A stretch of DNA of 64,000 nt. Source: UBA967 sp044340205. GTDB taxonomy: Bacteria > Verrucomicrobiota > Verrucomicrobiia > Chthoniobacterales > Terrimicrobiaceae. This document shows positions 61,183-64,000 of this stretch, piece by piece (the stretch's first letter is position 1; every line of letters starts with the position of its first letter). The notes beneath the pieces are model-generated. The model was not told the origin of the DNA. It saw nothing but the letters and a program-made list of their open reading frames with translations, and did not search any database. The position numbers and the translations under genes are program-made. The stretch is from positions 1 through 64,000 of the forward strand of contig JBIIUB010000003.1 of the NCBI GenBank assembly GCA_044340205.1. The letters run 5' to 3'.

Positions 61183-64000
61183 ATGAAATCCTCCTCCTCG
61201 CAGTCTTCCTCTCCTTCCACCCAAGCCGTGTCGGTCGCCGGCAAGAAACTTCTTGCGGCGAACCGCAGCGAAATCGCGATCCGCGTTTTCCGTGCCGCGA
61301 CCGAGCTGGGCATGCGCACGGTGGCCATCTACGCGCAGGAGGATCGTCACACGATGCACCGCTTCAAAGCAGACGAGGCCTATGTGGTGGGCGAGGGCAA
61401 GGGACCAGTGGGAGCATATCTGGATATCGATGGCATCATCAGCCTGGCGCGTGAGCACGGGGTGGACATGATTCATCCGGGCTATGGATTTTTATCGGAG
61501 AACGCAGCTTTTGCTCGCGCCTGTGTGGAGGCGGGGATCACTTTTGTGGGACCGGACTCGGAGTTGCTCGACACGATGGGCGACAAGACCGCCGCTCGGG
61601 CACTGGCGCAGAAGCTGAATGTGCCGACGCTGCCGGGCACGGAGGATCCCGTAAACGAGCGCGGCGAGGCGCTGCGCATCGCAAAGGGGATTGGGTTTCC
61701 GCTCATCATCAAAGCGGCCTTCGGCGGTGGCGGGCGTGGGATGCGGGTGGTGACGCGTGGCGAGGATTTGGCCGACCTGCTGGACGAGGCGCAGGGCGAG
61801 GCCGGGCGGGCGTTTGGAAATTGCGCCGTCTTCCTTGAAAAATACATTCCCCGGGCAAAGCATATCGAGGTGCAGATCCTGGGCGACCGCCATGGGAATG
61901 TGCTGCACCTGCATGAGCGCGATTGCTCGGTGCAGCGGCGCCACCAAAAAGTGATTGAAATCGCACCATCCGTGGCTCTCGACGAGGGCGTGCGACGCGA
62001 CCTCTGCGATGCCGCTGTGCGCTTGGCGCAGGGCGTCGGCTACAACAATGCCGGCACGATCGAGTTTCTCTACGATGTGGATAAAAAAGAGTGGTTCTTC
62101 ATCGAGATGAACCCGCGCATCCAGGTCGAGCACACGGTGACGGAGCAGGTCACCGGCATCGATCTTGTGCGCTCCCAGATTCTCGTCGCGGCTGGAGCTT
62201 CGCTGCACGGCCCCGAGTTGGCGCTGCCGCTGCAGCCGGACATTCCCTGCAATGGCTATGCCGTCCAATGCCGCGTGACCACCGAGGATCCGGCAAACAA
62301 ATTCATGCCCAATTACGGCAAGATCATCACCTACCGAAGCGCGGCGGGTTTCGGGGTTCGCCTCGACTCGGGCATGGGCACGACGGGCAGCGTCATCACG
62401 CCGTTCTACGACTCTCTTCTCACAAAAATCACGACTTCCGGGCAGACCTTTCCGATGGCCCTCCAGCGCATGCTCCGCGCGCTCCGCGAATTCCGTATTC
62501 GCGGGGTGAAGACAAACATCCCGTTTCTGGAAAATGTCATTCAAAACGAGGCATTCCAGTCCGGCGCGGCCACGACCACGCTCATCGATACCACGCCGTC
62601 GCTCTTCGATTTCAAACCCCGCCGCGACCGCGCCTCGCGCCTGCTTTCCTTCCTCGCGGATGTGATCGTGAATGGAAATCCCCAAGCCAAGGGACACCAG
62701 ATTTTCGCGCCCTTGGAGGCAGCGCGACGACCATCCTACGATGGCAAACAGGTGCCGCCCGAGGGAACGCGCCAGCTTTTGCTCAAGCTCGGACCCGAGA
62801 AATTCGCCGAGTGGACGCGCCGCCAGAAGCGCCTGCTTTTCACGGACACGACCTTCCGGGACGCGCATCAATCGCTCCTCGCCACGCGCGTTCGCACCTA
62901 CGACATGGCGGCCGTGGCGGATTCCGTCGCGCGCCGGGCCTCGGAGCTTTTCAGCTTGGAAATGTGGGGCGGCGCGACCTTCGACGCCTCGATGCGCTTC
63001 CTACACGAGGATCCGTGGGATCGTCTGCGCGACTTGCGCGAGCGGATTCCTAATATCTGCTTCCAGATGCTCCTGCGCGGCTCGAATGCGGTCGGCTATT
63101 CGAACTACCCGCCGAATGTCGTGGCCGGCTTCATCCAACACGCCGTGGCCTGCGGCATGGACATTTTCCGTATTTTCGACTCGTTAAACGACCTGCCGAA
63201 CATGAAGGCAGCGATGGAGGCCGTGCGGAAATACAACGGCGTCTGCGAAGGCACGCTCTGCTACACGGGCGACATTCTCGATCCTGCCCGCACGAAGTAT
63301 TCGCTCAAATACTACATCGGCCTCGCCAAGGAGCTGGAAAAAATGGGAGCGCACATGCTCGCGGTGAAGGACATGGCCGGACTCTGCCGCCCCTTTGCGG
63401 CGAGGACACTCATTAAGGCGCTCCGCGAGGAAGTCGGCATGCCTGTGCATTTCCACACCCACGACACCAGCGGCGTGAATGCGGCTTCGATCCTCATGGC
63501 CGCCGAAGCGGGAGTCGATGTGGTGGATGCCGCGATTTCTTCGATGTCCGGCTCGACCTCGCAACCGAACCTCAACAGCCTTGTCGCCGCCCTGCGCCAC
63601 ACGCCGCGCGATCCGGGCCTGGATTTGGATGCGCTGAACGAATTTGCCGACTACTGGGAACAGGTCCGCACCTTTTACGCGCCCTTCGACACCTCGCCAA
63701 GGACTGGAAGTGCAGAGGTTTATCTCCACGAAATGCCCGGCGGACAATTCACCAATCTCAAAGAGCAGGCCGCCAGCATGGGGCTTTCCAGCCGCTGGCC
63801 GGAGATCGCCCGCTGCTATGCCGAGGTGAATGAACTCTTCGGCGACATCGTGAAAGTGACGCCCTCGAGTAAAGTCGTCGGCGACATGGCGCTTTTCCTC
63901 TTTACCCGTGGCATTCGTCCGGCGGATGTCCTGAATCTCGAACCCGGAACGGCGTTTCCGGAGTCGGTGAAAGACATGCTCGCCGGGGGACTTGGCGAGC
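61183..64000 (+). CDS. pyc: Pyruvate carboxylase, 5' part (runs off window)
   Basis: 939 codons are open from the ATG at 61183 to the edge, with no frameshift. A Ser-rich N-terminus precedes the biotin carboxylase domain (~20-470: KKLLAANRSEIAIRVFRAA, FGGGGRGMRVV, HLHERDCSVQRRHQKVIEIA, EMNPRIQVEHTVTE). The carboxyltransferase domain begins at ~545 (LLFTDTTFRDAHQSLLATRV) and includes AVKDMAGLCRP and HFHTHDTSG. The biotin carrier domain lies beyond the window. It converts pyruvate to oxaloacetate with ATP and bicarbonate (anaplerosis). Single-chain order fits Pyc, not the split oxaloacetate decarboxylase. Confidence 0.95.
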   Translation, partial: MKSSSSQSSSPSTQAVSVAGKKLLAANRSEIAIRVFRAATELGMRTVAIYAQEDRHTMHRFKADEAYVVGEGKGPVGAYLDIDGIISLAREHGVDMIHPGYGFLSENAAFARACVEAGITFVGPDSELLDTMGDKTAARALAQKLNVPTLPGTEDPVNERGEALRIAKGIGFPLIIKAAFGGGGRGMRVVTRGEDLADLLDEAQGEAGRAFGNCAVFLEKYIPRAKHIEVQILGDRHGNVLHLHERDCSVQRRHQKVIEIAPSVALDEGVRRDLCDAAVRLAQGVGYNNAGTIEFLYDVDKKEWFFIEMNPRIQVEHTVTEQVTGIDLVRSQILVAAGASLHGPELALPLQPDIPCNGYAVQCRVTTEDPANKFMPNYGKIITYRSAAGFGVRLDSGMGTTGSVITPFYDSLLTKITTSGQTFPMALQRMLRALREFRIRGVKTNIPFLENVIQNEAFQSGAATTTLIDTTPSLFDFKPRRDRASRLLSFLADVIVNGNPQAKGHQIFAPLEAARRPSYDGKQVPPEGTRQLLLKLGPEKFAEWTRRQKRLLFTDTTFRDAHQSLLATRVRTYDMAAVADSVARRASELFSLEMWGGATFDASMRFLHEDPWDRLRDLRERIPNICFQMLLRGSNAVGYSNYPPNVVAGFIQHAVACGMDIFRIFDSLNDLPNMKAAMEAVRKYNGVCEGTLCYTGDILDPARTKYSLKYYIGLAKELEKMGAHMLAVKDMAGLCRPFAARTLIKALREEVGMPVHFHTHDTSGVNAASILMAAEAGVDVVDAAISSMSGSTSQPNLNSLVAALRHTPRDPGLDLDALNEFADYWEQVRTFYAPFDTSPRTGSAEVYLHEMPGGQFTNLKEQAASMGLSSRWPEIARCYAEVNELFGDIVKVTPSSKVVGDMALFLFTRGIRPADVLNLEPGTAFPESVKDMLAGGLGE

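Overview
The window is bacterial chromosomal DNA, GC-rich and densely coding, with many ATGA start/stop overlaps. The gene set suggests a Verrucomicrobiota-like (PVC group) bacterium: a fused fucokinase/fucose-1-phosphate guanylyltransferase, a GbsR-type regulator, pyruvate carboxylase, and ECF sigma/anti-sigma pairs. This assignment is inference, since no rRNA or marker protein is present.

Layout. (1) 1-12.4 kb, chromosomal flank: the 5' end of a ParD-like antitoxin gene with a perfect 19-bp palindrome upstream; an rfbC...rfbD dTDP-rhamnose operon interrupted by a nucleotidyltransferase-like gene and a small partner; a GbsR regulator; XerD-type recombinase; ORF6N protein; lipoprotein; ComEC; L,D-transpeptidase; asd; and the Fkp-like enzyme. 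(2) 12.45-60.26 kb, a region bounded by two identical 49-bp direct repeats that are the 3' part of a tRNA-Lys(CUU) gene. The intact tRNA lies at the right end and the truncated copy at the left. A tyrosine integrase sits beside the left repeat, and a 23-bp double AAGTGCAA motif occurs just inside both ends. The whole 47.8 kb therefore has the architecture of an integrated element.

Inside that region, 12.5-18.4 kb is a phage/satellite-like module: integrase, excisionase-like HTH, RepA-type ATPase, primase-like protein, a ribbon-helix-helix candidate and a sigma factor. It is followed by an AbiE toxin-antitoxin pair (18.4-19.9 kb). The right end (58.1-60.2 kb) holds decayed phage genes: a terminase-small-subunit-like protein, the C-terminus of a large phage protein, and a broken duplicate of it. 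Between them, 20.3-58.1 kb carries about 34 accessory genes and no translation or replication gene. Notable units are an A-T-TE / acyltransferase / OlsB-like lipid operon; a probable pentameric ligand-gated ion channel homologue; an operon with a tandem substrate-binding protein, TrpXYZ-like ABC transporter, Cache protein and nucleobase permease; Kup; a DevBCA-like exporter; a copper-monooxygenase-like redox protein with an ABCG-type transporter and a cytochrome b562; an acetaldehyde dehydrogenase/aldolase pair; a CPA2 antiporter; and a sigma/anti-sigma/MsrBA set. Whether this interior is true cargo or DNA trapped between the element's ends by rearrangement cannot be settled from the window.

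(3) 60.3-64 kb, right chromosomal flank: an AbrB-type antitoxin with a Doc/Fic toxin, and the 5' 2.8 kb of pyruvate carboxylase running off the window. No CRISPR array, rRNA or recognisable insertion sequence was seen.
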